Shown one piece after another: positions 1 through 8,632 of a DNA stretch of 64,000 nt (its first letter is position 1; each line of letters starts with the position of its first letter). Origin of the DNA: Paenibacillus sp. HWE-109. Its GTDB lineage: Bacteria; Bacillota; Bacilli; Paenibacillales; NBRC-103111. The translations under genes were made by a program, and so were the position numbers. The stretch lies in contig NZ_CP091881.1 in the NCBI RefSeq assembly GCF_022163125.1, forward strand, positions 2,914,001-2,978,000. The letters run 5' to 3'. The notes under the pieces were generated by a model, which was given only the letters and a program-made list of their open reading frames with translations, was not told the DNA's origin and did not search any database.

Positions 1-2
1 TC

Positions 3-962
3 GGCGGATTGTTGACGGATGTGATTTCTTGGCGCGCCGGAATGTTCCTCAACGTTCCGATCGGCGTTGCTCTACTCTTTATGGTGCCCCGATATATGCG
101 GGAGACGGAGACGAAAGCTGGCCGTCTGGATATTTGGGGAGCCATAACGTCAGTAATCGGCATGACAGCGCTGGCCTTCGGCTTCGTTCAAGCCGCGTCT
201 GTCGGCTGGAAAGTACCGGACGTCTGGGGAGCGATTGCTATCGGAGGTGCCTCGCTAGCGGCTTTCATCTGGGTCGAAGCACGAGCGAAAGAACCGATTA
301 CGCCTCTTCGCTTGTTCGCCAGCCGAACGCGATCCGGAGCCTACTTAGGTAGGCTGTTGCTCTTGTGTGGAAATTATCCGATCTTTTTCTTCGTTCCACA
401 ATTTCTGCAGAACGTCCTTCATTTCGATTCTTTGGAGGCGGGACTCGCGATTATGCCGTTCACGGCCGTTCAGTTCGCGATGATGTATGCCATGCCTTCG
501 CTAGTAGCCCGATTCGGGAACGCTAAAGTGCTGATCGCCGGATTGGTAATCGCGATCACCGGGACAAGCTGGCTGAGCTTCATTTCCGCCGATTCGAGCT
601 TTTTTCTTCATTTATTTTTCCCGTTGATCGTCATGGGGTGCGGTGCAGGGATGATCTTCCAGCCATTCACGACGCTGGGGTTGTCCGGCGTGAAAGACAA
701 GGATGCAGGAGCGGCGTCGGGGCTCGTCAACGTCGCTCATCAGACCGGTGCATCGCTCGGGCTCGCGGTTCTTATTGCCGTTTTCGAGGCGGCGAACCGG
801 TCGGCTAGTCCTTCGGGTACATCTTTTGCGCATGCAATCTCCGTCTCGCTCGTGGGTTCGGCCGTTTTCCTGACGGCTTCTCTCCTGGCGGTCTTGATTT
901 TGCTGCTGCCGGCCGACAAGGCGCAGCGAACCGTCGCGGCTGAAACACAGAATGCGTCCTGA
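3..962 (+). CDS. DHA2-type MFS drug efflux transporter, 5' end outside window
   Basis: This is the C-terminal two thirds of a proton-driven multidrug exporter in the cytoplasmic membrane. The frame is already open at base 3 and begins GGLLTDVISWR, followed by FLNVPIGV, the conserved stretch after motif C in EmrB/QacA-like (14-helix) transporters. About nine hydrophobic segments follow. Some 319 residues are visible against a usual 470-510, so roughly 150-190 residues lie upstream of the window. The TTG at base 9 is internal and is not the true start. The gene ends with a polar tail (ADKAQRTVAAETQNAS). The next gene starts 190 bp downstream with its own ribosome binding site. The substrate cannot be told from sequence. 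Confidence 0.85.
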   Translation, partial: GGLLTDVISWRAGMFLNVPIGVALLFMVPRYMRETETKAGRLDIWGAITSVIGMTALAFGFVQAASVGWKVPDVWGAIAIGGASLAAFIWVEARAKEPITPLRLFASRTRSGAYLGRLLLLCGNYPIFFFVPQFLQNVLHFDSLEAGLAIMPFTAVQFAMMYAMPSLVARFGNAKVLIAGLVIAITGTSWLSFISADSSFFLHLFFPLIVMGCGAGMIFQPFTTLGLSGVKDKDAGAASGLVNVAHQTGASLGLAVLIAVFEAANRSASPSGTSFAHAISVSLVGSAVFLTASLLAVLILLLPADKAQRTVAAETQNAS

Positions 963-1151
963 AGAGTGAATGCTGCACATGGAATATAAGGGACAATTTG
1001 GATATAATAGATATAACCATTGGGTACCAGGAATTGTTCACTGTTTAATAGATCCAGAGAGTTCGCATAATTAAGAAGAGTGAATTTCCAGAGAACCCCA
1101 TCAAGGTACGATACAATCGAGTAACATATCAACCTAGGAGGAGGCATATTG

Positions 1152-2516
1152 ATGCAAACACACTCACAATCGGGCAAGACTGTTCAGCATAATGTTCCTA
1201 CTTCCTCCGCCTCCGGTTTATTGAATACGCATGAAAACGTATCAGCAGGACGCTTGTCTGGTGCTGCCCTTCAGCGTGCAACGCAGCACCCACAAGCGAT
1301 GAGCTCGGCACAGATCATGCATCTGCAGCGCACAATCGGCAATCACTCGGTCGCCGAGCTGTTTAAACAGAATTCGGCTGCGACCAAGCCTGACGAGAAG
1401 CCTGCAGAGCCGCTTGGGGCTTCCGGAACAATTCAAGCAGCGCCTACGGCCACTAAAGCCGATATTCAGCGCAAGGTGTATATTAAAAAGACGCTATTCG
1501 GCGGCTACAGAAACAAAACCAAATCCGGCCGCGGCAGCGAAGGCGCGGGCGAGCGGAACGTGAAAACGATGATGGGGGATGACAAGTCACGTTATTTTAA
1601 CAGCAAGGATGAGATGTCACAATATGCTGCAAATACGACTGAGAAAATCGGCTACGTCGAGAAGACGAATACATGGATTCGTATTCCGGATGAGTTGACG
1701 GTTATCGGGGAAAAGCATACGGCCACCACACTGCATGATGTTGTCAAGGCTGTGGGAACTGATAAGTTCATGTATGAAGGATATACAGAACATCCTGCTG
1801 AAGCTGCTGACAATCCAGAACTAAAAGCAACCATGCGTCAGAGTGATGCAATCGGCGATGCGAAGTTTGGTGGCGTCGGATCCAACCCTGGGGCTAAATC
1901 GCACTATGCTGAAAGCTTTTATCCCAAAATCATCAGAGGCTTGCAAGGTATTAAAGTCAGATATGATTATCAGATTATAGGGTCGGAAGCGGAGAAAAAA
2001 TTATTGAGGATCGCCATCCGATTTGCCGCAAGTGCGGATGAAGATTCGGGCCTCTATCGGGCGTACACCGCCCAGGAAGATTTGTGGAATAATACAGCAA
2101 CTAGCCTTGAAGGCGATACTATGTCAGCCGCACCTTTGACTGAGGCGATGCAGACTGCTGGCAGCAGCGCGCTGTTTACTACGTTCGTGCAGGAATTGAC
2201 GAGTTATGCCACGGCGAAGATTCAGCAGGAGCAAGCGCGTGCATCTGCAGCCGACAAAAAGGCATTTGCCGATAATTGGCATGTTGCCAAGGTGGATTAT
2301 GACGTGGAGGGGTCAGAAATCATGAAGGCGGAGAAAGCCCGTGATTTCTCCATGTTCCAGCATATTAAGAAAGCTAAGAGTGATGGTTATCTATTGTACG
2401 GACTCGGTGATCTGCATCTGCAGCGGATAAAAAAACTGCTGGATGCCGAAGGCATCAAGTCGGAGAATATGAACACATTCATCAACAATCAGGCGGCTAA
2501 TCACCCGCAGACCTGA
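1152..2516 (+). CDS. LQRTIGN-motif protein, possible secreted/injected effector
   Basis: I place the start at ATG 1152, 7 nt after AGGAGGAGG (1136-1144); a TTG at 1149 is the alternative. The 454-residue product has a low-complexity N-terminal leader without a signal peptide, then LQRTIGNHSV (residues 58-67) and IQRKVY (105-110). Such N-terminal motifs recur in proteins linked to extracellular contractile injection systems (eCIS) and in other actinobacterial, cyanobacterial and Paenibacillus effectors. The C-terminal part has GEKH (186-189), an acidic YEGY (about 208-211) and a final GLGDLH (417-422). The pattern GExH...E...GxxH resembles the TraB/ChaN/Tiki/EreA-type fold, but that is my inference. 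No injection-system genes are visible nearby. The gene stands alone and ends at a strong terminator. Confidence 0.6.
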   Translation: MQTHSQSGKTVQHNVPTSSASGLLNTHENVSAGRLSGAALQRATQHPQAMSSAQIMHLQRTIGNHSVAELFKQNSAATKPDEKPAEPLGASGTIQAAPTATKADIQRKVYIKKTLFGGYRNKTKSGRGSEGAGERNVKTMMGDDKSRYFNSKDEMSQYAANTTEKIGYVEKTNTWIRIPDELTVIGEKHTATTLHDVVKAVGTDKFMYEGYTEHPAEAADNPELKATMRQSDAIGDAKFGGVGSNPGAKSHYAESFYPKIIRGLQGIKVRYDYQIIGSEAEKKLLRIAIRFAASADEDSGLYRAYTAQEDLWNNTATSLEGDTMSAAPLTEAMQTAGSSALFTTFVQELTSYATAKIQQEQARASAADKKAFADNWHVAKVDYDVEGSEIMKAEKARDFSMFQHIKKAKSDGYLLYGLGDLHLQRIKKLLDAEGIKSENMNTFINNQAANHPQT

Positions 2517-2538
2517 TTGCTTCCGATGTGGATGCCAG

Positions 2539-2595
2539 AACAGCGGCAGGTCCAAGACGAGAAAGCCTCGTCTTGGACCTGCCGCTGTTTTTTTG
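2539..2595 (+). terminator. Rho-independent terminator of the LQRTIGN-motif gene
   Basis: A perfect 23-bp inverted repeat (arms 2539-2561 and 2567-2589) with a 5-nt loop runs into a T tract. It is unusually long for a simple terminator and lies 22 bp after the stop codon. Confidence 0.85.
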
Positions 2596-2624
2596 CAAGC
2601 TAACGTGTATTGGTATTTAAACGC

Positions 2625-3035
2625 TTAAAGAGCGCGTTCTGGTTGCTTTACTTGATTCGTTTGATTCAACAAGCCTAATTTCTGTCTTTTATGATAATAA
2701 ACATAGGAACCTGCGATCATAATATAACCAGGCAGAAAACTAAATCCAGTCGAAACGCGGTCCACAGCGATGGTTGAATACGTCGCACCGGCTAAATCAA
2801 AGAGCAAACCGGCATATGCCCATTCCTTGATTCGTGGAAAGCCGGGGATAAGGATTGCTATGACCCCTAATATCTTGGCGATTCCAAGAAAGGGAAGAAG
2901 GTAATCAGGATAACCCAAGTGTTCGAAAATTTTAACCGCATCAGTTGCTTTTATCGTATCAGTAACCGCACCCACGCCCATAAATAACACAACTAGCACA
3001 GTTAAAATCCAGTAAGGAATTATAATTTTTTTCAT
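2625..3035 (-). CDS. DoxX-family small membrane protein
   Basis: A 136-residue membrane protein with four hydrophobic segments, at about residues 5-25, 45-65, 72-90 and 95-113. The GVGAVTDTIKATDAVKIFEHLGYPDYLLPFLGIAK stretch (first half) is the usual front end of DoxX-like proteins, which are small quinone/redox-associated integral membrane proteins of mostly unclear role. The start ATG at 3035 has an AAGGAGG ribosome binding site about 9 nt upstream. The gene is monocistronic and convergent with the gene to its left. A perfect palindrome at 3185-3208 lies in its promoter region and may bind the controlling repressor. The family call is firm; the physiological function is not known. Confidence 0.8.
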   Translation of the reverse strand: MKKIIIPYWILTVLVVLFMGVGAVTDTIKATDAVKIFEHLGYPDYLLPFLGIAKILGVIAILIPGFPRIKEWAYAGLLFDLAGATYSTIAVDRVSTGFSFLPGYIMIAGSYVYYHKRQKLGLLNQTNQVKQPERAL

Positions 3036-3184
3036 TGCATTTCATCCTCCTTAAGTTATATCAACCATTTTTTTCAGTGCCTTTTGATTATACTTTCCTG
3101 CAGGATTACTGCTTAACACTCTTCACTTCCTTCTGTTGTAATTCCTGCGATATAAGCATGATTGTGTCTAATCTCTTCTGAGTT

Positions 3185-3208
3185 GAATATACCTTTATAG
3201 GTATATTC
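3185..3208. promoter_or_regulatory. Palindromic operator candidate upstream of the DoxX gene
   Basis: GAATATACC (3185-3193) and GGTATATTC (3200-3208) form a perfect inverted repeat with a 6-nt TTTATA centre. It is about 150 bp upstream of the DoxX start. Size and symmetry fit a dimeric winged-helix or TetR-type repressor. Small DoxX genes are often controlled by HxlR or MarR regulators; no such gene is adjacent here, so the binder is unknown. Confidence 0.4.
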
Positions 3209-3357
3209 CTGTCAAGGAATATTTAGTTTGGAATGCGAAAGCTCAAGCCGATCCAGGCATGGGCTTTTTTCTGCTAGCCGTAACGAAGGTGCCCAACTTA
3301 CAGGCATTTCTCTTTACTATCGCATAAGGTGTAAGGATGAAAGGAGTGGCTGAATAG

Positions 3358-4266
3358 ATGAAAATCACAATCGCAGCAGTTGGGGATTTGTTGATGAAAA
3401 AGCAGATGATTGCCTCGGCCGCAAGGGAAGGCGGATTCGCGCCCATTTTCTCAAAAGTGAAACCCTATTTGCGGAAATCCGATTTAACGATAGGTAATCT
3501 GGAGACGACCTTCTCCGGCAAAAATTTCCGCGAAGAGCCCGGAAAACTTTTGTTCAACTCCCCGGACAATTTCGCTGCTGCGCTCCGGAACTTGGGTTTC
3601 AATGTATTAGGAACAGCCAATAACCATTGTATGGATGGGAAACTATCCGGTTTGAGGCGGACATTAAACGTCCTCGATCGACAAGGTTTACGACATACGG
3701 GCACGTATCGCTCCGCCCAGGAAGCCCACCGGAAACTGATTGTTAACGTAAAGGGAATAAAAATCGGAATATTGGCTTATACGAAAGGAACGAACGGCAT
3801 CCCAGTCCCGGAGCCGTGGTTAGTCAACCGGCTAAATCCCAAAAAAATAATAGCCGACGTACGCAGCTTGAAGCGTAGAACAGATTTTATCATCGCCTGC
3901 CTACATTTCGGGAAAGAATTTCGAACTTATCCCGACCGTAACCAAATCAAGCTCATTCAGGTGTTGTTTAATAACGGGGTGAATGTCGTACTTGGAGCGC
4001 ATCCCCATGTGCTGCATCCGATAAGAATGTCTAAGGTGAAGGACATCGACGGACTCACTAGAAATCGGGTGGCGGCGTCTTCTCTAGGAAATTTCGTATC
4101 TACCGAACTTCCCCGTCATACCGCTAGACTGCGAGGAACCATCTTGATATTAACCGTAACGAAAAATGCAAAAGGGATAACGGATGTGGCGAAAATTTCA
4201 AGAGTACCAACCCGCATTTTGCAAAATGTAGGGAAGAAAAACGTTTATCGGGTTGTGCCGGATTAA
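3358..4266 (+). CDS. CapA/PgsA-like metallophosphatase-fold protein
   Basis: The 302-residue product starts ITIAAVGDLLM and contains NLETTFSG, a GTANNHCMDGKLSG block, LHFGKEFRTYPDRNQ and GAHPHVLHPI. These are the metal-site motifs of the CapA family (poly-gamma-glutamate synthesis protein CapA/PgsA, calcineurin-like fold). There is no N-terminal membrane anchor, unlike authentic PgsA, so it is likely cytoplasmic or only peripherally bound. The start ATG has AAAGGAG about 13 nt upstream. Its 3' end overlaps the possible longer start of the following ATP-grasp gene, which suggests a two-gene operon for making or decorating a polymer, perhaps in the envelope or spore coat. The operon role is inference. 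Confidence 0.8.
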   Translation: MKITIAAVGDLLMKKQMIASAAREGGFAPIFSKVKPYLRKSDLTIGNLETTFSGKNFREEPGKLLFNSPDNFAAALRNLGFNVLGTANNHCMDGKLSGLRRTLNVLDRQGLRHTGTYRSAQEAHRKLIVNVKGIKIGILAYTKGTNGIPVPEPWLVNRLNPKKIIADVRSLKRRTDFIIACLHFGKEFRTYPDRNQIKLIQVLFNNGVNVVLGAHPHVLHPIRMSKVKDIDGLTRNRVAASSLGNFVSTELPRHTARLRGTILILTVTKNAKGITDVAKISRVPTRILQNVGKKNVYRVVPD

Positions 4267-4330
4267 TAGAACGGATATCGACGAAAGCTTGAGAACGCTT
4301 CTTATGAATACTGATACTTGGGGTGAAGGC

Positions 4331-5059
4331 ATGGTTTACTGGAATAACAAGTTGGGCAAATACAAGGCGTTATTAACTAATGAGGAACTAACTCGTAATC
4401 TGCCACCAACAATACTTGCAACCGAAGCAAATGTGGAAAGGATGTTGGGGAAATATCGAGTCGTCTATCTAAAGCCGAGTAATGGCACCGGAGGCTATGG
4501 CATTTTTAAGTTGTCTCGCACGGAGGCCCGGTATCGGTTGGAGAACGGCACGCGGTTCCGTTCATTCACAACCTTTAAGGGAACGTACGTCGCTTTCCAG
4601 AAAGCAAAAAGGAAGAAAGCTTACCTGGTGCAGAAGGGCATACCCTTACTCCGCTATCAGGGACTTCCGTTTGATCTGCGTATTATGGTGCAGAGAAACC
4701 AGCAGCGTAAGTGGGTGGTAACCGGAATCGTGGGACGAGTAGCCTTGCCTAATAAGGTCGTGACCAACTATCATAGCGGGGGTAGGCCGATGCCAGTGGA
4801 AAAGCTGCTTTCGCCTTTTATGACTAAAAAGGAACAGCTCTCCTATGTGGAGTCCCTTAAGACGCTAGGCGTTAGGATCAGCAGACATATGAGTGGAATT
4901 TTTCCGAATTTCAAGTCGTATGGGGTGGATATAGGCATTGATAAAGAGATGAAGCCTTGGATCATAGAGGTCAATACACGGCCAGATAAATACATTTTTA
5001 ATGCCCTTTCCGATAAGCGGATGTTTCGCAAAATCCAGCGTTACGAAAGATTCAAATAA
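4331..5059 (+). CDS. YheC/YheD-like ATP-grasp protein
   Basis: A 242-residue protein of the Bacillus YheC/YheD group (spore-coat associated, ATP-grasp fold). Recognisable are the N-terminal GKYKALLTNEELTRNLPPT block, the ATP-binding YLKPSNGTGGYGIFKL (about residues 47-62), the PFDLRIMVQRN strand and the C-terminal DIGIDKEMKPWIIEVNTRPD, where an acidic/Asn pair would bind Mg-ATP. The frame stays open upstream to 4253, but ATG 4331 follows a GGGGTGAAGG ribosome binding site and matches the usual start of the family. The reaction would be ATP-dependent ligation of an unknown acceptor. It sits directly after the CapA-like gene, probably as one transcript, and is followed by an 18-bp palindrome. 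Confidence 0.75.
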   Translation: MVYWNNKLGKYKALLTNEELTRNLPPTILATEANVERMLGKYRVVYLKPSNGTGGYGIFKLSRTEARYRLENGTRFRSFTTFKGTYVAFQKAKRKKAYLVQKGIPLLRYQGLPFDLRIMVQRNQQRKWVVTGIVGRVALPNKVVTNYHSGGRPMPVEKLLSPFMTKKEQLSYVESLKTLGVRISRHMSGIFPNFKSYGVDIGIDKEMKPWIIEVNTRPDKYIFNALSDKRMFRKIQRYERFK

Positions 5060-5090
5060 TTGCGTGGATGGAAGTAACCCTGCATTTTGT

Positions 5091-5130
5091 TCTTCTATTT
5101 AAACCACCTTATGGTGGTTTAAATAGAAGA
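5091..5130. terminator. 18-bp perfect palindrome after the ATP-grasp gene
   Basis: TCTTCTATTTAAACCACC (5091-5108) pairs exactly with 5113-5130 around a TTAT loop. It has no proper T tract on either strand, so it may terminate weakly, protect the 3' end of the mRNA, or be a small mobile hairpin. Confidence 0.55.
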
Positions 5131-5320
5131 AGGAAGGGCACAGGGAATTTGAACAAAAGGTTATTTTACAGTATGTAAAAATACATAGTTAGCTACATCA
5201 GACTTCAACCATTCTCAAAGTGTGTGCTAACGGACAGGAAGACAATTCGACACTTTTTCCAATGTTGACCGATTTGGTGTACAATGAATGAAAGAAGCTT
5301 TTAAAGGAGGAATTAGGTAC

Positions 5321-6208
5321 ATGAATATGAAGCAGATGGAACAGATTCGCACTGGTCAAGGGTTCATCGCAGCGTTAGACCAAAGCGGAGGGAGTACACC
5401 GAAGGCGCTCCAGCAATACGGCATCGAGCCGAGCCGCTATTCTGGCGACGAGGAGATGTTTGCGCTGGTGCATGAAATGAGATCGCGCATCATCAAGAGC
5501 CCTGCGTTTGACGCGACATACATCCTGGGGTCCATACTGTTCGAGAACACTATGGATCGGAAGATCGATGGGTTGTTTACGAGCGACTACTTGTGGGAGA
5601 AGAAAGGTATCGTACCTTTTTTGAAGGTTGACAAGGGGCTGGCAGAATCCGACAGCGGCGTGCAGCTGCTAAAGCCGATTCCGGATCTGGACGACTTGCT
5701 CCAGCGGGCGGTCGAGCGCAACATCTTCGGAACTAAGATGCGTTCGGTCATCCACGAGGCGAATCCGGAAGGGATTCGCAAGGTAGTGGAACAGCAGTTC
5801 GAGCTCGGCAAGCAAATTTGGTCCGCAGGACTTGTCCCCATCATCGAGCCCGAAGTCGATATTAACAGCCTCGACAAAAGAGAAGCGGAACGGATCTTGA
5901 AGGACGAAATCTTCAAGCAATTGTCTGCTTTTGCGCCCGATGTGAGCGTTATGCTGAAGCTCTCGATCCCAACCGAGGACGATTTCTACCGTGATTTGAT
6001 GGACGAACCACACGTGGCTCGGGTCGTCGCACTGTCCGGCGGGTATGACCGGGAAGAAGCCAACGAACGGCTAGCCCGAAATCACGGCTTGATCGCCAGC
6101 TTCTCCCGCGCCTTGGCTGAAGGTTTGTCTGATCAACAGTCGGATGAGCAGTTCAACGAGATACTGAGCCGTTCCATTCGGTCCATATACGAAGCGTCGA
6201 TCTCCTAA
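5321..6208 (+). CDS. fda: Fructose-bisphosphate aldolase, class I
   Basis: This enzyme splits fructose 1,6-bisphosphate into dihydroxyacetone phosphate and glyceraldehyde 3-phosphate through a lysine Schiff base. The product begins MNMKQMEQIRTGQGFIAALD, then QSGGSTPKAL, GIVPFLKVDKGL, GTKMRSVIHEA, GLVPIIEPEVDI and VMLKLSIPT, matching bacterial class I aldolases of the staphylococcal Fda kind. Its 295 residues are the normal family length. I place the start at ATG 5321, because AAAGGAGGAATT directly precedes it; an ATG at 5288 would put the ribosome binding site inside the coding region. The gene is monocistronic and ends at a terminator. Class I aldolase in Bacillota usually acts beside a class II enzyme encoded elsewhere. 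Confidence 0.9.
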   Translation: MNMKQMEQIRTGQGFIAALDQSGGSTPKALQQYGIEPSRYSGDEEMFALVHEMRSRIIKSPAFDATYILGSILFENTMDRKIDGLFTSDYLWEKKGIVPFLKVDKGLAESDSGVQLLKPIPDLDDLLQRAVERNIFGTKMRSVIHEANPEGIRKVVEQQFELGKQIWSAGLVPIIEPEVDINSLDKREAERILKDEIFKQLSAFAPDVSVMLKLSIPTEDDFYRDLMDEPHVARVVALSGGYDREEANERLARNHGLIASFSRALAEGLSDQQSDEQFNEILSRSIRSIYEASIS

Positions 6209-6223
6209 TGGAGGCGATAGCGG

Positions 6224-6251
6224 AGCCCGTGATTGCGAGCGGGCTTTTTTG
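6224..6251 (+). terminator. Rho-independent terminator of fda
   Basis: The stem AGCCCG/CGGGCT (6224-6229 and 6240-6245) is followed by TTTTTT, 15 bp after the fda stop codon. Confidence 0.8.
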
Positions 6252-6339
6252 TGCTAGAGGTGCATTCTTTCGCGGCAGCGCTTTTCGTCGCTTTGATTGT
6301 TTTCTGTAAAAGTACCACTAAAAAATGGAGTGTCAGGAT

Positions 6340-7107
6340 ATGAAATCTCATGAATCCTTTTTAAGGCAGATTCAGTTGAAGAGACAGAGTGTCTCCTCCT
6401 ATAATCACTATCCATTTCATCTAGGGGTAATTAAAAGTCTCGATAAACTTGATTTCCACCCCAAGGTAACTTATATAGTTGGTGAAAATGGCATGGGAAA
6501 ATCAACACTAATGGAATCAATCGCAGTAGCGTGGGGGTTTAACGCTGAGGGTGGGTCTATAAACTTTTCATTTTCGACTCGATCTACTCATTCTAACTTG
6601 TATGAATTTATTAAATTGATAAAAGGTCCTCATCGACCCAAAGATGGTTTCTTTTTTAGAGCTGAAAGTTACTACAATCTTGCTACACATATTGATGATC
6701 TCGATAGTCAATTTTCTTATGGCCGTCCAATTAAAGATTCTTACGGCGGAAAGTCCTTACATGAGCAGTCACATGGTGAGTCTTTTTTTTCAACATTCAT
6801 CAATCGTTTTGGAGGCAAAGGATTATATATTTTGGATGAGCCAGAGGCTGCATTGTCCCCGCTCCGTCAAATGGCGATGCTTGCTCGAATTCATGATCTA
6901 GTTCAACAAAACTCACAATTTATCATTTCAACGCACTCCCCAATCCTTATGGCATATCCGGACTCGGTTATCTATAATCTAAATCCAGATGGGATTGAAG
7001 TCAGGTCTTTGGAGGAAACCGATCATTACATGATTATGAGGCAGTTTCTAAATAACAAAGACAACATGCTCAAGCAGTTATTTGAAAATCATTCAAAAGA
7101 CGAATGA
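6340..7107 (+). CDS. AAA/ABC-like P-loop ATPase (COG3910 type)
   Basis: A soluble 255-residue ATPase with a complete ABC-type site: Walker A GENGMGKST (about residues 46-54), the signature-like HEQSHGESFFS (about 143-153), Walker B LYILDEPEAALSP (about 166-178) and the H-loop ISTHSPI. There are no membrane segments and no partner permease, so it is not a transporter subunit. Such short stand-alone ATPases are common in Bacillota and their substrates are unknown; some belong to defence or repair modules. The start ATG 6340 has GGAG 9 nt upstream; an in-frame ATG at 6325 lacks a ribosome binding site. Downstream comes a dispersed repeat and no partner gene. Confidence 0.8.
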   Translation: MKSHESFLRQIQLKRQSVSSYNHYPFHLGVIKSLDKLDFHPKVTYIVGENGMGKSTLMESIAVAWGFNAEGGSINFSFSTRSTHSNLYEFIKLIKGPHRPKDGFFFRAESYYNLATHIDDLDSQFSYGRPIKDSYGGKSLHEQSHGESFFSTFINRFGGKGLYILDEPEAALSPLRQMAMLARIHDLVQQNSQFIISTHSPILMAYPDSVIYNLNPDGIEVRSLEETDHYMIMRQFLNNKDNMLKQLFENHSKDE

Positions 7108-7152
7108 AAGAACTTCATGTGTGTGAATGGAGTTAAGGGAGCGTCAAGCCGC

Positions 7153-7414
7153 GTTTAAAGCAGAATGTGTCAGGGTAGCGAGTTTGAGGGAACTACAGTA
7201 CGCTATAATTCTAAAAACCACTAAATTTCGCTTCAAAGGGAACTATGATCCGCTATGTCACCATTTCCCGGTAGGAATCAGCAGGTTCCGCTTAAATAGC
7301 GGATCTCAGTTCCCTTTCTGGCTACGATTACCCCATTTCCCGATAAATAAAGGATCATAGTTCCTTTTCACACGACGCTCTTGTCATTGCAAAGCCCAAA
7401 GGAAACTAGGTTCC
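7153..7414 (+). repeat. Nested palindromic intergenic repeat, copy A
   Basis: One of three copies (others 13891-14163 and 30396-30668). It carries five GGAACT-plus-CGCTAT-type subunits. The first two and the last are in direct orientation, the third and fourth inverted, so that 7238-7256 pairs with 7297-7315 and 7188-7206 with 7347-7365. Transcribed as RNA it would fold into a long two-tier hairpin. It lies in the 438-bp gap between the ATPase gene and the AraC gene. Reading frames through it are not credible. Confidence 0.8.
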
Positions 7415-7495
7415 GCCAAATGAAACCAGTGGTTCATACATACTGTTTGATACCCACGGGGAATGTGCTATACAAGTGTTGCGTCGTAGACTGAT

Positions 7496-7531
7496 AAACA
7501 TCCGCAGAAATTGCGGATGTTTTATTTTATC
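7496..7531. terminator. Terminator hairpin, convergent ATPase / AraC genes
   Basis: AACATCCGCA (7497-7506) pairs with TGCGGATGTT (7512-7521) and is followed on the + strand by TTTATTTTAT. It lies 15 bp beyond the stop codon of the leftward AraC gene, so it may serve both directions. Confidence 0.65.
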
Positions 7532-7545
7532 CGAACCATTTCTTG

Positions 7546-8403
7546 TCATTTCTCAAACGGAGGCTGCACCTTAATTTGTTTGCGAAAGCTGAGCGGTGAA
7601 ATGCCCATCAATAGTTTAAAGGTTCGTCCAAAATGGGAAGTATTATCATAGCCGACCATCCCCGCAATTTCAGTAACATTATACAAGGAGCCAACGAGTA
7701 GTTCTCGTGCTTTTTTTATTCGTATGTTGTTGATGTATTCAATGAAAGTGAAACCGGTTGCGTCTTTAAAAGTTCGGCAGAGGTAGGAGGGGCTTATGTC
7801 AAATTGCTCTGAAATTTCGCGAAGGGTAAGGGATTCCATATAATTCTGGTTAATATAATTAACGATGTTAAGCACATTTTTGGGAGTTCGATTGGACTCA
7901 GCCAATGAAGTGTCATGATTGTTAAATATTTTACGATTAAGATAGAGGAGCAATTCCATCAATAATAGTTGCTGGTATTGTTCATAACCGCGAGCCCGCA
8001 TCTTCCCCTCATAAATCATCTTCTGAAAAAGATCCTCGATGAAATATTGTTCCTTCCCGGTCATCTTCAATGAGCGACAATCACTTTCGAATAGTTCGAG
8101 CAAATCCTCACGCTGTTCACTGGTGCAGTAATCTTGTAGAAATTCTTTCTTGAATAGCAATGTAACTCGTTCATACGTATTGTTGCCTGAGTTAACTAGT
8201 CTATGGATTTCGTTGATTCCCATAAACAGCAGCGTTCCGCCCGCAACCTGATAGGTTCTATCGCCAATAAAATAATAAAAATCCCCAGATATTAAATATA
8301 AAATCTCATATGCATCATGATAATGCCGTGAAGGCATGCTGGTGTATACCTGTTTCTTACGGCTTATCTCAAGAAGATCAGACTCATAAAATACTGGCTT
8401 CAT
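7546..8403 (-). CDS. AraC-family transcriptional regulator, cupin sensor
   Basis: A 285-residue regulator. The N-terminal half is an AraC-type cupin (SRHYHDAYEILYLISGDFYYFIGDRTY, then GGTLLFMGINEIHR). The C-terminal 100 residues hold two helix-turn-helix motifs (SLTLREISEQFDISPSYLCRTFK; NVTEIAGMVGYDNTSHFGRTFK), ending with the usual PLSFR. The start ATG 8403 has TAGGAGG 7 nt upstream. It is divergent from the metallophosphoesterase / sugar dehydrogenase pair and separated by 226 bp, so it is the natural candidate regulator of that operon. The effector is unknown; sugars are common for this class. Confidence 0.88.
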   Translation of the reverse strand: MKPVFYESDLLEISRKKQVYTSMPSRHYHDAYEILYLISGDFYYFIGDRTYQVAGGTLLFMGINEIHRLVNSGNNTYERVTLLFKKEFLQDYCTSEQREDLLELFESDCRSLKMTGKEQYFIEDLFQKMIYEGKMRARGYEQYQQLLLMELLLYLNRKIFNNHDTSLAESNRTPKNVLNIVNYINQNYMESLTLREISEQFDISPSYLCRTFKDATGFTFIEYINNIRIKKARELLVGSLYNVTEIAGMVGYDNTSHFGRTFKLLMGISPLSFRKQIKVQPPFEK

Positions 8404-8632
8404 ACAACACCTCCTATATGGATTGTAGTCTTAATCGTCAGGTTATAGCAATATATGTATAAAAATGAATACTTACAAGAAGATATGTGCGGTTTATACC
8501 GACTCCCTGATATAAACTTTAACTGTACTTACCAAGTTCTGGAAGAAAGGAGGGAACCATGCTCATCATGTTTGGAAAGTAGGTTTAATGTGTCTAATTG
8601 TAAAAATTGCTGAGTAAAGGGAGAGAAGGGTG

